Of a DNA stretch of 38,115 bases, positions 7,778-21,061 are shown piece after piece. Origin of the DNA: Betaproteobacteria bacterium UBA2592 (GTDB lineage: Bacteria > Pseudomonadota > Gammaproteobacteria > Burkholderiales > Rhodocyclaceae); contig DDKS01000032.1 in assembly GCA_002340095.1 (NCBI GenBank), forward strand, positions 1 through 38,115. Direction: 5' to 3'. The first letter of the stretch is position 1, and every line of letters begins with the position of its first letter. The notes below the pieces were generated by a model. That model saw only the letters and a program-made list of their open reading frames with translations, searched no databases and was not told where the DNA came from. The translations under genes were made by a program, and so were the position numbers.

Positions 7778-9247
7778 TCAGCGAGGCAGGAGAGAGGACC
7801 CCATGAGGAACTCGTCCACCGCCCGGGCGCACTGCCGGCCTTCGCGGATCGCCCAGACCACCAGGGACTGGCCCCGGCGCACGTCACCTGCCGCATAAAC
7901 GCCGGCCACGTTGGTCTGGTAGCAGCCGTCGCCGTCGGTCGTAGCCTTGGCGTTGTTGCGGCCATCCTTCTCCACACCGAAAGCATCCAGGAGGCTACCG
8001 ACGGGATTGACGAAGCCCATGGCCAGGAATGCGGCATCGCAGGGCAGCTCGAACTCGGAACCGGCCACTTCGCTCATCTTGCCGTCTTTCCACTCGACGC
8101 GCACAGCCTTCAGGGCCTTGACGTTGCCCTGGGCATCGCCGATGAACTCCTTGGTGGCCACGGCGAATTCCCGCCTGGTGTCACCTTCCTTGTGGGAGGA
8201 GGAAGTGCGCATCTTGAGGGGCCAGTAAGGCCAGGTCAGGGCCTTGTTTTCCTGCTCCGGCGGCGCCGGCATCAGTTCGAACTGGGTCACGGACGCAGCG
8301 CCGTGGCGGTAGCTGGTGCCCACGCAGTCGGAGCCGGTGTCGCCGCCGCCGATGACCACCACGTGCTTGCCCTTGACGTTGATCGGATTCTTGATACCTT
8401 GCTGGACTTCCTTGTTCTGAGAGATCAGGAACTCCAGGGCATAGTGCACGCCCTTGAGCTGGCGGCCCGGTACCGGCAGGTCACGCGGCACTTCCGAACC
8501 GGCGGCGAGGATCACGGCGTCAAAATCCTTCTTCAGCTGCTCGGCGGAAACCATCTCGGTGGCATCGTTGTTGATACCGGCTGGGATGTTCCTGTCACCG
8601 ACGATGACCTTGGTCCTGAAAACCACACCTTCAGCCTCCATCTGGGCGACACGACGGTCGATCACCGACTTGTTCAGCTTGAAATCGGGGATGCCGAAGC
8701 CGAGCAGGCCGCCGATGCGGCTGGACTTCTCGAACACGGTGACCTCATGGCCGACCCGGGCCAGTTGTTGCGCAGCTGCTAGGCCGGCCGGACCAGAACC
8801 GACGATGGCGACCTTCTTGCCCGTTTTCACCGCCGCCGGCTGCGGCACGACCCAGCCCATCTCCCAGCCCTTGTCGATGATGGCGTGCTCGATGGACTTG
8901 ATGCCCACGGGCGCAGCGTTGATGCCCAGGGTACAGGCGGCCTCGCAAGGAGCCGGGCAGATGCGGCCGGTGAAATCGGGGAAGTTGTTGGTGGAATGCA
9001 GCACTTCCAGGGCCTGCTGCCAGTTGCCGCGGTACACCAGGTCATTCCAGTCGGGAATGATGTTGTTTACCGGGCAACCGTTGTTGCAGAAGGGAATGCC
9101 GCAATCCATACAGCGGGCACCCTGGATCTTGGCATCCTCGTCCGACAGGGTCTGGACGAATTCCCTGTAGTGGGTCAGTCGCTGCTCGACGGGCTCATAG
9201 CCCTCTTCACGGCGTTCGAACTCGAGAAATCCAGTCGGCTTGCCCAT
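7778..9247 (-). CDS. gltD: Glutamate synthase (NADPH) small subunit
   Basis: A 489-residue flavoprotein that passes electrons from NADPH through FAD and Fe-S clusters to GltB, for conversion of glutamine and 2-oxoglutarate to two glutamates. The N-terminal cysteine motifs CMDCGIPFCNNGCPVNN and CPAPCEAAC bind the two 4Fe-4S clusters. The FAD-binding motif is VAIVGSGPAGLAAAQQLA and the NADPH-binding motif is HVVVIGGGDTGSDC. The C-terminus has the FAD-type MGF...AAGDVRRGQSLVVWAI. The length is near the usual 470-490. The start is 1 bp from the gltB stop, so the two are translationally linked. A strong terminator follows. Confidence 0.97.
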   Translation of the reverse strand: MGKPTGFLEFERREEGYEPVEQRLTHYREFVQTLSDEDAKIQGARCMDCGIPFCNNGCPVNNIIPDWNDLVYRGNWQQALEVLHSTNNFPDFTGRICPAPCEAACTLGINAAPVGIKSIEHAIIDKGWEMGWVVPQPAAVKTGKKVAIVGSGPAGLAAAQQLARVGHEVTVFEKSSRIGGLLGFGIPDFKLNKSVIDRRVAQMEAEGVVFRTKVIVGDRNIPAGINNDATEMVSAEQLKKDFDAVILAAGSEVPRDLPVPGRQLKGVHYALEFLISQNKEVQQGIKNPINVKGKHVVVIGGGDTGSDCVGTSYRHGAASVTQFELMPAPPEQENKALTWPYWPLKMRTSSSHKEGDTRREFAVATKEFIGDAQGNVKALKAVRVEWKDGKMSEVAGSEFELPCDAAFLAMGFVNPVGSLLDAFGVEKDGRNNAKATTDGDGCYQTNVAGVYAAGDVRRGQSLVVWAIREGRQCARAVDEFLMGSSLLPR

Positions 9248-9248
9248 G

Positions 9249-13895
<4,647 letters not shown>

Positions 13896-13929
13896 CTTCG
13901 GCATCCTCGTGCGCCTATCTTCAATACGC

Positions 13930-13952
13930 AAAAAAAAGCCGGGGCACCGGCT
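13930..13952 (-). terminator. Intrinsic terminator hairpin in the gltB leader (end of aroKB unit)
   Basis: The minus strand reads AGCCGG-TGCC-CCGGCT followed by eight T residues. The six-pair stem lies at 13937-13952 and the T-tract at 13930-13937. It is 97 bp past the aroB stop and can end aroKB transcription. It also lies downstream of the predicted gltB promoter and about 40 nt before the gltB start, so it may act as an attenuator. Confidence 0.85.
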
Positions 13953-13976
13953 AGCGAAATTTAGGGAAAGCGGCGA

Positions 13977-14005
13977 AATATAACGCCAAAATCCCCGCTT
14001 TTCAA
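13977..14005 (-). promoter_or_regulatory. Predicted sigma70 promoter of gltBD
   Basis: On the minus strand TTGAAA (14000-14005) and TATATT (13977-13982) are separated by exactly 17 bp. The predicted start is near 13970, giving a leader of about 75 nt that includes the terminator hairpin at 13930-13952. Confidence 0.65.
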
Positions 14006-14011
14006 TAATCC

Positions 14012-14026
14012 GCAACAGACTGTTGC
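14012..14026. promoter_or_regulatory. 15-bp perfect palindrome, candidate operator upstream of gltB
   Basis: GCAACAG-A-CTGTTGC is a perfect inverted repeat with 7-bp arms. Its centre lies roughly 49 bp upstream of the predicted gltB start, a usual position for an activator site. It is followed by no T-tract, so a terminator role for aroB is less likely. The binding protein is unknown. Confidence 0.5.
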
Positions 14027-14048
14027 CCGGGCTCGCCCCTGGCTGGCG

Positions 14049-15131
14049 TCACTGGCAGCAGGACTCGATGGCGGCCCTGATCTCCGCTTCCGGGGCCGCA
14101 TCACTGACCACCGCGTGTCCCAACGCTCGCAGCAGCACCAGCCGCAGGCGGCCCTCCTGGACCTTCTTGTCGTGGCGCATCAGCTCGATGTAGCGCTCCG
14201 CCCCCAGACGCGGGCCCCGTATCGGCAGGCCGGCAGCCCGCATGAGGGCCTCCACCCGCTGCACGTCAGCCTGCTGCAGCCAGCCGAGCCGGGCCGACAG
14301 TTGCGCGGCCATGACCGTCCCGGCCGCCACCGCCTCCCCGTGCAGCCATTCACCGTAGCCCATCCCTGTTTCGATGGCATGGCCAAAGGTATGCCCGAGA
14401 TTGAGCAGGGCACGCTCCCCCTGCTCCCGTTCATCGGCCGCCACCACCTGGGCCTTGTGCTGGCAGGAACGGTAAACCGCCTCTTCCAGCAGGGCTTCAT
14501 CCCGGCTGCGCAGGCCCTGCATGTGCCCCTCGAGCCACGTGAAGAAGTCCAGATCGCGGATCAGGCCGTACTTGATCACCTCGGCCAGCCCGGCGGAAAG
14601 CTCCCGGTCCGGCAAGGTGCGCAGGGTGGCGATGTCCGCCAGCACCAGGCCGGGCTGGTAAAAGGCGCCGATCATGTTCTTGCCCAGGGGGTGGTTGATG
14701 GCGGTCTTGCCGCCGACCGAGGAATCCACCTGGGAGAGCAGGGTGGTCGGCACCTGGATGAAGGGCATGCCCCGCTGGTAGCAGGCAGCGGCGAAGCCGC
14801 CCATGTCGCCGATCACCCCGCCGCCCAGGGCGATCAGGGTGGTCCCCCGTTCGCAACGGGCTTCCAGCAGGGCATCGAAGATCTGGTTCAGGGTCTGCCA
14901 GTTCTTGCAGGCCTCGCCATCGGGAAGGACGATCTGCAGGGGAGTGATCCCCAGGCTTGCCAGCGTGCGGCTCAGGGTTTCCAGATAGAGCGGGGCGACG
15001 GTTTCATTGGTGACGACCGCCACGGACCTGCCGCGCAGGTGTGGGCGCAGCAGTTCGGGGTGGTGGAGGAGGCCCGGCGCGATGTGGATGGGATAGCTGC
15101 GTTCGGCCAGCTCGACAGTCAGGGTGTGCAT
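14049..15131 (-). CDS. aroB: 3-dehydroquinate synthase
   Basis: A 360-residue cytoplasmic enzyme that converts DAHP to 3-dehydroquinate in the shikimate pathway, using NAD and a divalent metal. Family signatures are GGGVIGDMGGFAAACYQRG (NAD binding), PTTLLSQVDSSVGGKTAIN, the metal/active-site stretch FYQPGLVLAD, and the metal-ligand histidines in NLGHTFGHAIE and WLHGEAVA. Length and motif order are normal. The start overlaps the end of aroK by 13 bp, indicating translational coupling in aroKB. The aroKB pair between pilQ and gltB is a conserved proteobacterial order. Confidence 0.97.
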   Translation of the reverse strand: MHTLTVELAERSYPIHIAPGLLHHPELLRPHLRGRSVAVVTNETVAPLYLETLSRTLASLGITPLQIVLPDGEACKNWQTLNQIFDALLEARCERGTTLIALGGGVIGDMGGFAAACYQRGMPFIQVPTTLLSQVDSSVGGKTAINHPLGKNMIGAFYQPGLVLADIATLRTLPDRELSAGLAEVIKYGLIRDLDFFTWLEGHMQGLRSRDEALLEEAVYRSCQHKAQVVAADEREQGERALLNLGHTFGHAIETGMGYGEWLHGEAVAAGTVMAAQLSARLGWLQQADVQRVEALMRAAGLPIRGPRLGAERYIELMRHDKKVQEGRLRLVLLRALGHAVVSDAAPEAEIRAAIESCCQ

Positions 15132-15646
15132 CTTCTGGAATATTCCTTCATCAGCAGTTGGGTGATGGCCGAGGGCGGCAAGCGGCCGCCATCGACAATG
15201 AAATGCGCCGTTTCCCGGTACAGGGGATCGCGTGTCCGGTACAGCCCCTCGAGCCTGGCCAGGGGATCTTCCACCTGCAGCAGGGGGCGGTTGCGGTCGT
15301 TGCGGGTGCGCCCCCAGAGCAGCACCGGCGGCACGTTCAAGTATACGACCCAGCCATTCTCATGCAGCAGACGCCGGCTTTCCGGCGCCAGAACGGCACC
15401 CCCTCCCGTTGCCAGCACGATGTCCGGCTCCCCCACCAGTTCGGCAATGACCTGGGCCTCCCGGCGCCGGAACCCCTCTTCCCCCTCGATCTCGAAAATC
15501 GTGGGGATGCTCACCCCCGTCCTGGCCTCGATCTCATGGTCCGAGTCCACGAAATTCCGCCCAAGGCGCTTGGCCAGTTGCCGGCCGATGGTCGTCTTGC
15601 CTGAACCCATGAGGCCGACCAGGATGATGTTTTCCGGGTGTTGCAC
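15119..15646 (-). CDS. aroK: Shikimate kinase
   Basis: A 175-residue kinase that phosphorylates shikimate with ATP. The Walker A motif is GLMGSGKTT. The shikimate-binding residues are in FVDSDHEIE and in the GGGAVL loop, and the lid region has RTRNDRNRPLL. The start is GTG at 15646 with a GGAAAG ribosome site about 7 nt upstream; the first residues are MQHPENIILVG. The 3' end overlaps aroB by 13 bp. The pilQ terminator lies upstream, so aroKB needs its own promoter in 15647-15771, where I see no convincing box. Confidence 0.96.
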   Translation of the reverse strand: MQHPENIILVGLMGSGKTTIGRQLAKRLGRNFVDSDHEIEARTGVSIPTIFEIEGEEGFRRREAQVIAELVGEPDIVLATGGGAVLAPESRRLLHENGWVVYLNVPPVLLWGRTRNDRNRPLLQVEDPLARLEGLYRTRDPLYRETAHFIVDGGRLPPSAITQLLMKEYSRRCTP

Positions 15647-15771
15647 GTTTAACTTTCCAGCAGAGAAGAGTCCGCCCTTTTACCAGAAAATCCAGGCGGA
15701 AGTCCTCCTCTTCTCGAACGCCGGTGTCCGGAAGATCCGGAGCAGGCCACACCCTCCGCGGCGGACGCACG

Positions 15772-15798
15772 AAAAAAAAGAGGCCTGCAACGGCCTCT
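15772..15798 (-). terminator. Rho-independent terminator after pilQ
   Basis: The minus strand reads AGAGGCC-GTTGCA-GGCCTCT followed by a run of T (T-tract 15772-15779). The 7-bp stem starts 18 bp past the pilQ stop and ends the pilMNOPQ operon before aroK. Confidence 0.9.
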
Positions 15799-15815
15799 TC
15801 GGGCTGAACCGCACT

Positions 15816-17969
15816 TTAGCGTAGGGCGACGGTTTCGCTGACGATCCTGGGCGTGATGAACACCAGCAGTTCGGTCTTTTCGTTCTGTCGCGAGGTGTTC
15901 TTGAAGGCGTAGCCGATGACCGGCAGATCGCCCAGCAGCGGCACCTTGTTTACGTCATCGCGGGTCCTGATCTCGTAGATACCGCCGATCACGATGGTGC
16001 CGCCATTGTCCACCAGCACGTCGGTTTCGACCTTCTTGGTTTCGATGATGGCCCCCCAGCGGGTTTCGGCACCGATGGCATCCTTGTTGATCTTGAGTTT
16101 CATCGACACCTTGCCGTCCGGCGTGATGTGGGGCGTCACCTCCAGGGCCAGAACCGCCTTTCTGTAGACGACACTCGTGGCACCGGAACTCGAAGCCTCC
16201 AGATACGGAACCTCCACCCCCTGTTCGATCCGGGCCTTGGTCTGGTCGGACGTCAGGACCCTGGGGCTCGACACCACCTTGCCCTTCAGGTCGGCTTCCA
16301 GGGCCGAAATTTCGAGATTCAGGAACTTGGTCTTCGCCGCATTGAACAGGATGAAGGAGAACTCCGTCGGACTGACCCCCTTGTAGCCGGTGGCCGGCAG
16401 GTTGACCTGGTTGAGGTTGTTGATCAGCGCCTCGGGGCTGACCTTGTATTCCGGACCCCGCCACGTCATCTGCTGCCCAGTGACGAACCCTTGGCTCGTC
16501 AGCTGTTTCATGTAAGCGTCCCCGGCAATCAGCTGATTCTGGCCACCCCAGTTGGCGTATTTATCCTTGCCACTGATCCCGAGCCTGGCCCCCAGGTTCT
16601 TGGCGAACTGATCGGTCGCCTCCACGATACGGGCCTCGATCATCACCTGCCTGACCGGGATGTCCACCTGGGCGATCACCTTGCGAACCTGCTCGAGACG
16701 GCTGGGCACATCCTGGACGAACAATACGTTGGTACGCTCATCCACCACGGCGCTACCCCGCTTGGAAAGCATGCGCTGCTCCTTGTCCGTCAGCAGCTTC
16801 TGCAGATTCTGGGCCTTCTGGTAGTTGATCTGGAAACTTTCGGTGCGCATCGGCTCCAGATCCTCGGTCTGCTGCTTGGACTCGAACTCGAGTTTCTCCC
16901 GGGTGGAAATCTCGTCCCGGGGCGCGATCAGGATCACGTTGCCGTTCTTGCGCATGTCCAGCCCTTTTTGCTGGAAGATGATGTCGATCACCTGATCCGC
17001 CGGCACATCCTTGAGCACCAGGGTGGTGGTTCCGGTCACCGTTTCGCTGATCACCGCATTGAGCCCCAGTTCCTCCGCCATCAGCCGCAGCAGGGCACGA
17101 ACGTCGCCATTCTGGTAATTGATGCTGATGCGCGGTCCCTGATAGCCGATCTTGCTGCCCTGCACCAGTTTGTTGGGATCCTCGACGATGGGCCTGACCT
17201 CGACCACGAACTGGTTCTCGGCCTGATACGCGTTGTGCTCCCACAAGCCCTTGGGCACGATGGTCATCCGCACATTGGCGCCGTTCTTCTCCGTGGTGAT
17301 GGAAGTCACCGGCGTGGCGAAATCGGTCACATCCAGCTTGCGGCGCAGGTTTTCCGGCAGATCCGTCTTGAGGAAGTCCACCACCAGTTCCTTGCCCTGC
17401 TGCCGGATGTCGATGCCGGTACCGGCATCGGCCAGATCCACGATCACCCGGCCCTCGCCATCCTTGCCGCGCCTAAAGGCAATGTCGCGCACGGCATGCT
17501 TGGCTTCCGGCATCGCTTCACGGGCGAAATGCTCGATCCTGCCCCCATCCCGGGCGGTGGAAACCATTGGCGAGAGGGTCACCAGCAGGGCATTGCCATC
17601 GACACGGGTCGAATAGTTGAGATTCCTGACCAGATTGAGGACCACCCGGGTCCTGTCACCCACCTGCACCACATTGATGCCGGTCAGATCGCCTTCATTG
17701 ACGGCGTGGCTGTTTTTCCCGAGTTGATTGGCCACCCCCGTGAAGTCGAAGGCAAGCCGGGACGGGTTGGCAATGCTGAAACCCACAGGAGGAGAAGCCA
17801 GGGGCTCCTTCAGATCGAAGCGGATCAGGATGTCCTGCCCCTGCTTGGCGACTTCGAATTTCTGGATTGCATTTCCGGCCGCCGTCTGCGCCCCCTGGGC
17901 CTGGACCAGAGAAACCGCACCCAGCATCAGGCAGAGCAGCAGATATTTAATGTGGTCGAGCTTTTTCAC
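15816..17969 (-). CDS. pilQ: Type IV pilus outer-membrane secretin PilQ
   Basis: A 717-residue protein that forms the outer-membrane gate for the pilus. The signal peptide is VKKLDHIKYLLLCLMLGA..., with likely cleavage after VQA. One AMIN-type domain (FEVAKQGQDILIRFDL) is followed by a second beta-rich region. The N0/STN-like domain (ISINYQNGDVRALLRLMAEE) and a secretin N1-type domain come next. The C-terminal secretin domain contains PRVLTSDQTKARIEQGVEVPY and ends with GDLPVIGYAFKNTSRQNEKTE. The GTG at 17969 is chosen over an upstream in-frame GTG because GGAGGG lies 6 nt before it and it places the signal peptide at the N-terminus. It is last in pilMNOPQ; pilP ends 2 bp upstream and a terminator follows. 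Confidence 0.96.
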   Translation of the reverse strand: MKKLDHIKYLLLCLMLGAVSLVQAQGAQTAAGNAIQKFEVAKQGQDILIRFDLKEPLASPPVGFSIANPSRLAFDFTGVANQLGKNSHAVNEGDLTGINVVQVGDRTRVVLNLVRNLNYSTRVDGNALLVTLSPMVSTARDGGRIEHFAREAMPEAKHAVRDIAFRRGKDGEGRVIVDLADAGTGIDIRQQGKELVVDFLKTDLPENLRRKLDVTDFATPVTSITTEKNGANVRMTIVPKGLWEHNAYQAENQFVVEVRPIVEDPNKLVQGSKIGYQGPRISINYQNGDVRALLRLMAEELGLNAVISETVTGTTTLVLKDVPADQVIDIIFQQKGLDMRKNGNVILIAPRDEISTREKLEFESKQQTEDLEPMRTESFQINYQKAQNLQKLLTDKEQRMLSKRGSAVVDERTNVLFVQDVPSRLEQVRKVIAQVDIPVRQVMIEARIVEATDQFAKNLGARLGISGKDKYANWGGQNQLIAGDAYMKQLTSQGFVTGQQMTWRGPEYKVSPEALINNLNQVNLPATGYKGVSPTEFSFILFNAAKTKFLNLEISALEADLKGKVVSSPRVLTSDQTKARIEQGVEVPYLEASSSGATSVVYRKAVLALEVTPHITPDGKVSMKLKINKDAIGAETRWGAIIETKKVETDVLVDNGGTIVIGGIYEIRTRDDVNKVPLLGDLPVIGYAFKNTSRQNEKTELLVFITPRIVSETVALR

Positions 17970-17971
17970 TT

Positions 17972-18505
17972 CTATCCCTCCTGGGCTTGCAGTTGCAGCG
18001 TGTTCATGCGCTCCGACCACTCACCCGTCGAATCTTCGATCATTTCCTTGATTTCAATTGCCTGATCCGTAATCCGGGTGATGACCCCGAAATCCAGTCC
18101 GATGTAGTCGCCCACCTTGACCTGCTTGACGAGCTGATCCACCTGGATGGCCGCCATGGGCGTGTTGTTGATGTTCATGAAGCCGATCATCTTCATGGAT
18201 TCCAGCGGATATTTCTCCATGATGTTGTTGCGCAGTTCCCGGGCCTCGAAATCCGGCCCCTGCCCGCCGCTGCGCCGCCCCTTGGACTCAGGCTCGATCT
18301 TGCCATTGTTGAAGGGATCGAGCATGGTCTCGGCCGTATAGGGGACGGGTTCGTAGGGTTTGATCTCGGGCAACGGCGGAATCTTGCCGCGCAGGTCCTT
18401 CGAGGCCTCGGCCATCCAGGCCCGGAGATCCTCGTGCTCGCCGCCCCCGCACCCCGACAGGAGCAGGGCAAGGGCCAGCACCGGCACATACCTGGAGGAT
18501 TTCAT
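17972..18505 (-). CDS. pilP: Type IV pilus assembly lipoprotein PilP
   Basis: A 177-residue inner-membrane lipoprotein that links the PilMNO platform to the PilQ secretin. The lipoprotein signal ends in LLLSGC (Cys19). A proline-rich linker (KIPPLPEIKPYEPVPY) follows. The C-terminal beta domain (LRNNIMEKYPLESMKMIGFM, VGDYIGLDFGVITRI) is typical of PilP. The ATG at 18505 shares its A with the pilO stop (TGATG); a GTG one codon upstream at 18508 is also possible. AGGAGGG lies upstream at suitable distance for either. The gene ends 2 bp before pilQ. Confidence 0.95.
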   Translation of the reverse strand: MKSSRYVPVLALALLLSGCGGGEHEDLRAWMAEASKDLRGKIPPLPEIKPYEPVPYTAETMLDPFNNGKIEPESKGRRSGGQGPDFEARELRNNIMEKYPLESMKMIGFMNINNTPMAAIQVDQLVKQVKVGDYIGLDFGVITRITDQAIEIKEMIEDSTGEWSERMNTLQLQAQEG

Positions 18506-19233
18506 CACTTCTTCCCTCCTTTCTTGGCCTTGGCTTCCTTCTCGGCCTGCCGCCGTTTCGCGATCTCTTCCTCGTCGAGATAGCGGAACGTCTTGATCTG
18601 AGCATCCATCACCAGCTGGCCGGTGGCAATCGGGGCTGCGCCCTTGTTGCCGCCCTTGCCGGCGGCAGGAGCAGCGGCGGCGCTGGCAATTGCGATGTCG
18701 TTCAGGGTAACGATCCTGGGCAGTCGTGCCACATCGGCGGCAAAAGCACCCAGGTCATGATAGTTTCCGACGATCTTCACCGTGATCGGCAATTCAGCGT
18801 AGAAATCCTTGACCACCTCGGTCATGGGCTTGAAGAGTTCAAACTGCAAGCCCCGGCCCAGACCGGCCTGGTTGACCTCGACCAGCAGCGCCTCCACCTC
18901 GGAACGGTTGGGCAGCTGCTTGAGCAGGGCGCCAAAGGATTTCTCGATCTCGTCGAGCTGCTGGCGGTAAAGATCCAGATTCACGGCCTGCTTCTTCTTC
19001 GTGACGAACTCTTCCTTGAGCTTGAGTTCGGTACTCTCGGCCGCGGCCAGGGTGTCGAGCTGATCCTTCCAGACGAACCACCAGCCCAGGACGATCACGG
19101 CCAGAACGATGCCTACGAGTATGGTGATACGGGGAATCAGCGGCCAGGTGCCGGGATCATTGTTGTTCAGACGCCGGAAATCTTCCGCAATCTGCTGAAA
19201 ATCGACATTCGCCTTGATGTTGGGCAGCTTCAT
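18505..19233 (-). CDS. pilO: Type IV pilus inner-membrane alignment protein PilO
   Basis: A 242-residue bitopic protein. One membrane helix at about residues 33-54 (ITILVGIVLAVIVLGWWFVW) is followed by a periplasmic coiled coil (about 60-110) and a ferredoxin-like core with LLVEVNQAGLGRGLQFELFKP and DLGAFAADVARLPRIVTLND. It forms heterodimers with PilN. Two features are noticeable: an Ala/Gly-rich loop within the last domain (AAAAPAAGKGGNKGAAP) and a Lys-rich tail (KEAKAKKGGKK). The start overlaps the pilN stop by 4 bp. Confidence 0.95.
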   Translation of the reverse strand: MKLPNIKANVDFQQIAEDFRRLNNNDPGTWPLIPRITILVGIVLAVIVLGWWFVWKDQLDTLAAAESTELKLKEEFVTKKKQAVNLDLYRQQLDEIEKSFGALLKQLPNRSEVEALLVEVNQAGLGRGLQFELFKPMTEVVKDFYAELPITVKIVGNYHDLGAFAADVARLPRIVTLNDIAIASAAAAPAAGKGGNKGAAPIATGQLVMDAQIKTFRYLDEEEIAKRRQAEKEAKAKKGGKK

Positions 19234-19826
19234 GGTTTCTTCACCTCCCTGCCCTTGGCCACGGGTTTTTCCACCGGTTCAGGCGCAGCCCGCTCCAGGT
19301 TGAAGTCCAGGGAAAACTCGAAAAACCTTCGCCCCCCGAGCAGAGTGGCCTTGCTCTCGATCAGGCGGGGAGTGCCCATGCCCTCGGCTGCCTCCAGATT
19401 CCGCATGAGGTTGGAAATACGGGAATTGGATTGGGCATAACCACTCAGGCTGATCTTCAACCCAGTCTGCTTGAGGCTCTTGAGGTAGATGCCTTCCGGC
19501 ACCCGCTGCACCAGCTCATTGAGCAGGTAGACGGTTTCCCCCCGGTCCTTCTGCAGGGATTCGATGGCATTCTTGCGATCCAGAAGGGCCTGGCTTTTTT
19601 CCTTGAGCTCCTTGATCTCGTCCACCTGCTTGTCCAGGGCTGTGATTTCCTTCTTCAGGAACTGATTCTTGCTTTCCTGATGCTGCACGTAGCCATCGAT
19701 CACCGTATAACCGGCAAACACCACGAGCCCGCCCAGCACCAGCATCATGGCAGACAGCGTGTAGAACTGCTGCCGCCTTGCCTTGCGCGCCTCTTCCCGA
19801 TGCGGCAGTAGATTGATACGGATCAT
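19230..19826 (-). CDS. pilN: Type IV pilus inner-membrane alignment protein PilN
   Basis: A 198-residue bitopic protein. The cytoplasmic INLLPHREE motif at residues 4-12 is the conserved PilM-binding segment. It is followed by one membrane helix (about 24-45), a coiled coil (EITALDKQVDEIKELKEKSQ) and a periplasmic domain with LNELVQRVPEGIYLKSLKQ. It couples the cytoplasmic PilM ring to the periplasmic PilO/PilP layer. It overlaps pilM upstream and pilO downstream by 4 bp each. The C-terminus is Pro/Lys-rich (PVEKPVAKGREVKKP). Confidence 0.96.
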   Translation of the reverse strand: MIRINLLPHREEARKARRQQFYTLSAMMLVLGGLVVFAGYTVIDGYVQHQESKNQFLKKEITALDKQVDEIKELKEKSQALLDRKNAIESLQKDRGETVYLLNELVQRVPEGIYLKSLKQTGLKISLSGYAQSNSRISNLMRNLEAAEGMGTPRLIESKATLLGGRRFFEFSLDFNLERAAPEPVEKPVAKGREVKKP

Positions 19827-20905
19827 AGGGGGTCGAACCTCCGTAAAGCCAGGCCACAGGCAGTCATCAGCGAGGCGGCATCGGCCAGCAGATTTTTGGC
19901 CCGCACCCGGTCCGACAGCATCATCCCGGCAAAAGGATTGGCAATGATGGTGTTGACCTGGGTCCGGGTTGCCACCAGTTCATCAATGCCCGCAATACCG
20001 GCACACCCTCCCGCCAGAACGATATGGTCCACCTTGTTGAACTGGGTCGAGGTGAAGAAGAATTGCAATGCCCGGGACACTTCCAGCGCCAGGCTGTCCA
20101 TGAACTGGGGCAGCAGCTCCGCATCGTAGTCTTCCGGCAGGTTGCCGGCCCGCTTCGCGGCCTCTGCCTCACCGTAACTCATGCCGTACCGCCGGGAAAT
20201 ATCCTGGGTCAGCAACCCGCCGCCAAAGGCCTGTTCCCGGGCATAGACCTGAACCCCGTTGCGGAGAACAGTCAGTTTCATGACGTTCATGCCCACATCC
20301 ACCAGGGCAATCACCGGCGCGTTCTCCTCCAGCGGCAGCTGCCGGGAGACCAGCTCGAACGCCGCCAGGGTGGCGTAGGACTCCACATCCATCACCACCA
20401 CCTTGAGGCCGGCGGCCTCCGCCACGGCCAGCCGGTCTTCGACCCGTTCCTTCTTGGATGCCGCGATCAGCACCTCGATCTCGTCCGGCGCCGATGGCGC
20501 AGGCCCGATCACCTGGTAGTCCAGGTTGACCTCGTCAATGGAAAAGGGGATGTACTGGTTGGCCTCCGATTCGACCAGCGCCTCCAGCTCCTCTTCGCGC
20601 ATTCCCGCAGGAACGATGATCTTCTTGGAAATCACCGCGGAAGCCGGCAGGGCCATGGCCACATTGCGGGTGGAAGTGGCCAGCCGCTTCCAGGCCCGAC
20701 GCACACCATCCTGCACCGCCTCCAGGTCGGCGATGTTGCCATCCACCACGGCATCCTTGGGCAACACTTCCGTGGTGTATCGCTCAACCCGATAGCCGTC
20801 CTTGCCCGCAGAAGCGAGCTCCACCATCTTCACCGACGAGGAACTCACGTCCAGCCCGAGCAGGGAACGTGACTTGGGATTGAAAAAGGAGAGATCGAAA
20901 CGCAC
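19823..20905 (-). CDS. pilM: Type IV pilus actin-like ATPase PilM
   Basis: A 360-residue cytoplasmic protein with the actin/FtsA fold. It has a phosphate-1 motif LLGLDVSSSSVKMVEL, a phosphate-2-like VIALVDVGMNVMKLTV and an adenosine-type HIVLAGGCAGIAGIDE. It binds the PilN N-terminus and forms the cytoplasmic ring of the pilus machine. It is first in pilMNOPQ and is divergent from ponA across 156 bp. The gap is AT-rich for this genome, but I see no clean consensus promoter on the pilM side; TTGTTA-17-TAATGG is the best and is weak. Confidence 0.96.
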   Translation of the reverse strand: MRFDLSFFNPKSRSLLGLDVSSSSVKMVELASAGKDGYRVERYTTEVLPKDAVVDGNIADLEAVQDGVRRAWKRLATSTRNVAMALPASAVISKKIIVPAGMREEELEALVESEANQYIPFSIDEVNLDYQVIGPAPSAPDEIEVLIAASKKERVEDRLAVAEAAGLKVVVMDVESYATLAAFELVSRQLPLEENAPVIALVDVGMNVMKLTVLRNGVQVYAREQAFGGGLLTQDISRRYGMSYGEAEAAKRAGNLPEDYDAELLPQFMDSLALEVSRALQFFFTSTQFNKVDHIVLAGGCAGIAGIDELVATRTQVNTIIANPFAGMMLSDRVRAKNLLADAASLMTACGLALRRFDPL

Positions 20906-21025
20906 CGGACCCCCGAAATATCCATTAAAAATCGGAAGTTACATTAACAACCAATAATTCACATCAAATCCTAGCAACAAGCCATGACAGTGTAAAGCAA
21001 TTTATTTGTCTTAGCCGAGGATGCG

Positions 21026-21031
21026 TATAAT
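21026..21031 (+). promoter_or_regulatory. Predicted -10 box of the ponA promoter
   Basis: A perfect TATAAT lies about 30 bp before the ponA ATG, within an AT-rich 156-bp divergent region shared with pilM. The -35 side is weak: TTGTCT would be at 14-bp spacing. A start near 21038 would leave a leader of about 24 nt. Confidence 0.5.
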
Positions 21032-21061
21032 CGCGCCTGCGCCAACTTCCGGCTTCCCGCC

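Noticed and set aside
13896..14015. Upstream extension of GltB to 14015
   Set aside because: The extra residues run through the terminator hairpin and promoter and have no family match; the mature enzyme starts at the internal Cys anyway.
20906..21000. Possible sigma54 site in front of pilM (TGGCTTGTTGCT on the minus strand)
   Set aside because: The GG to GC distance is only 6 bp, so it cannot be a -24/-12 promoter.
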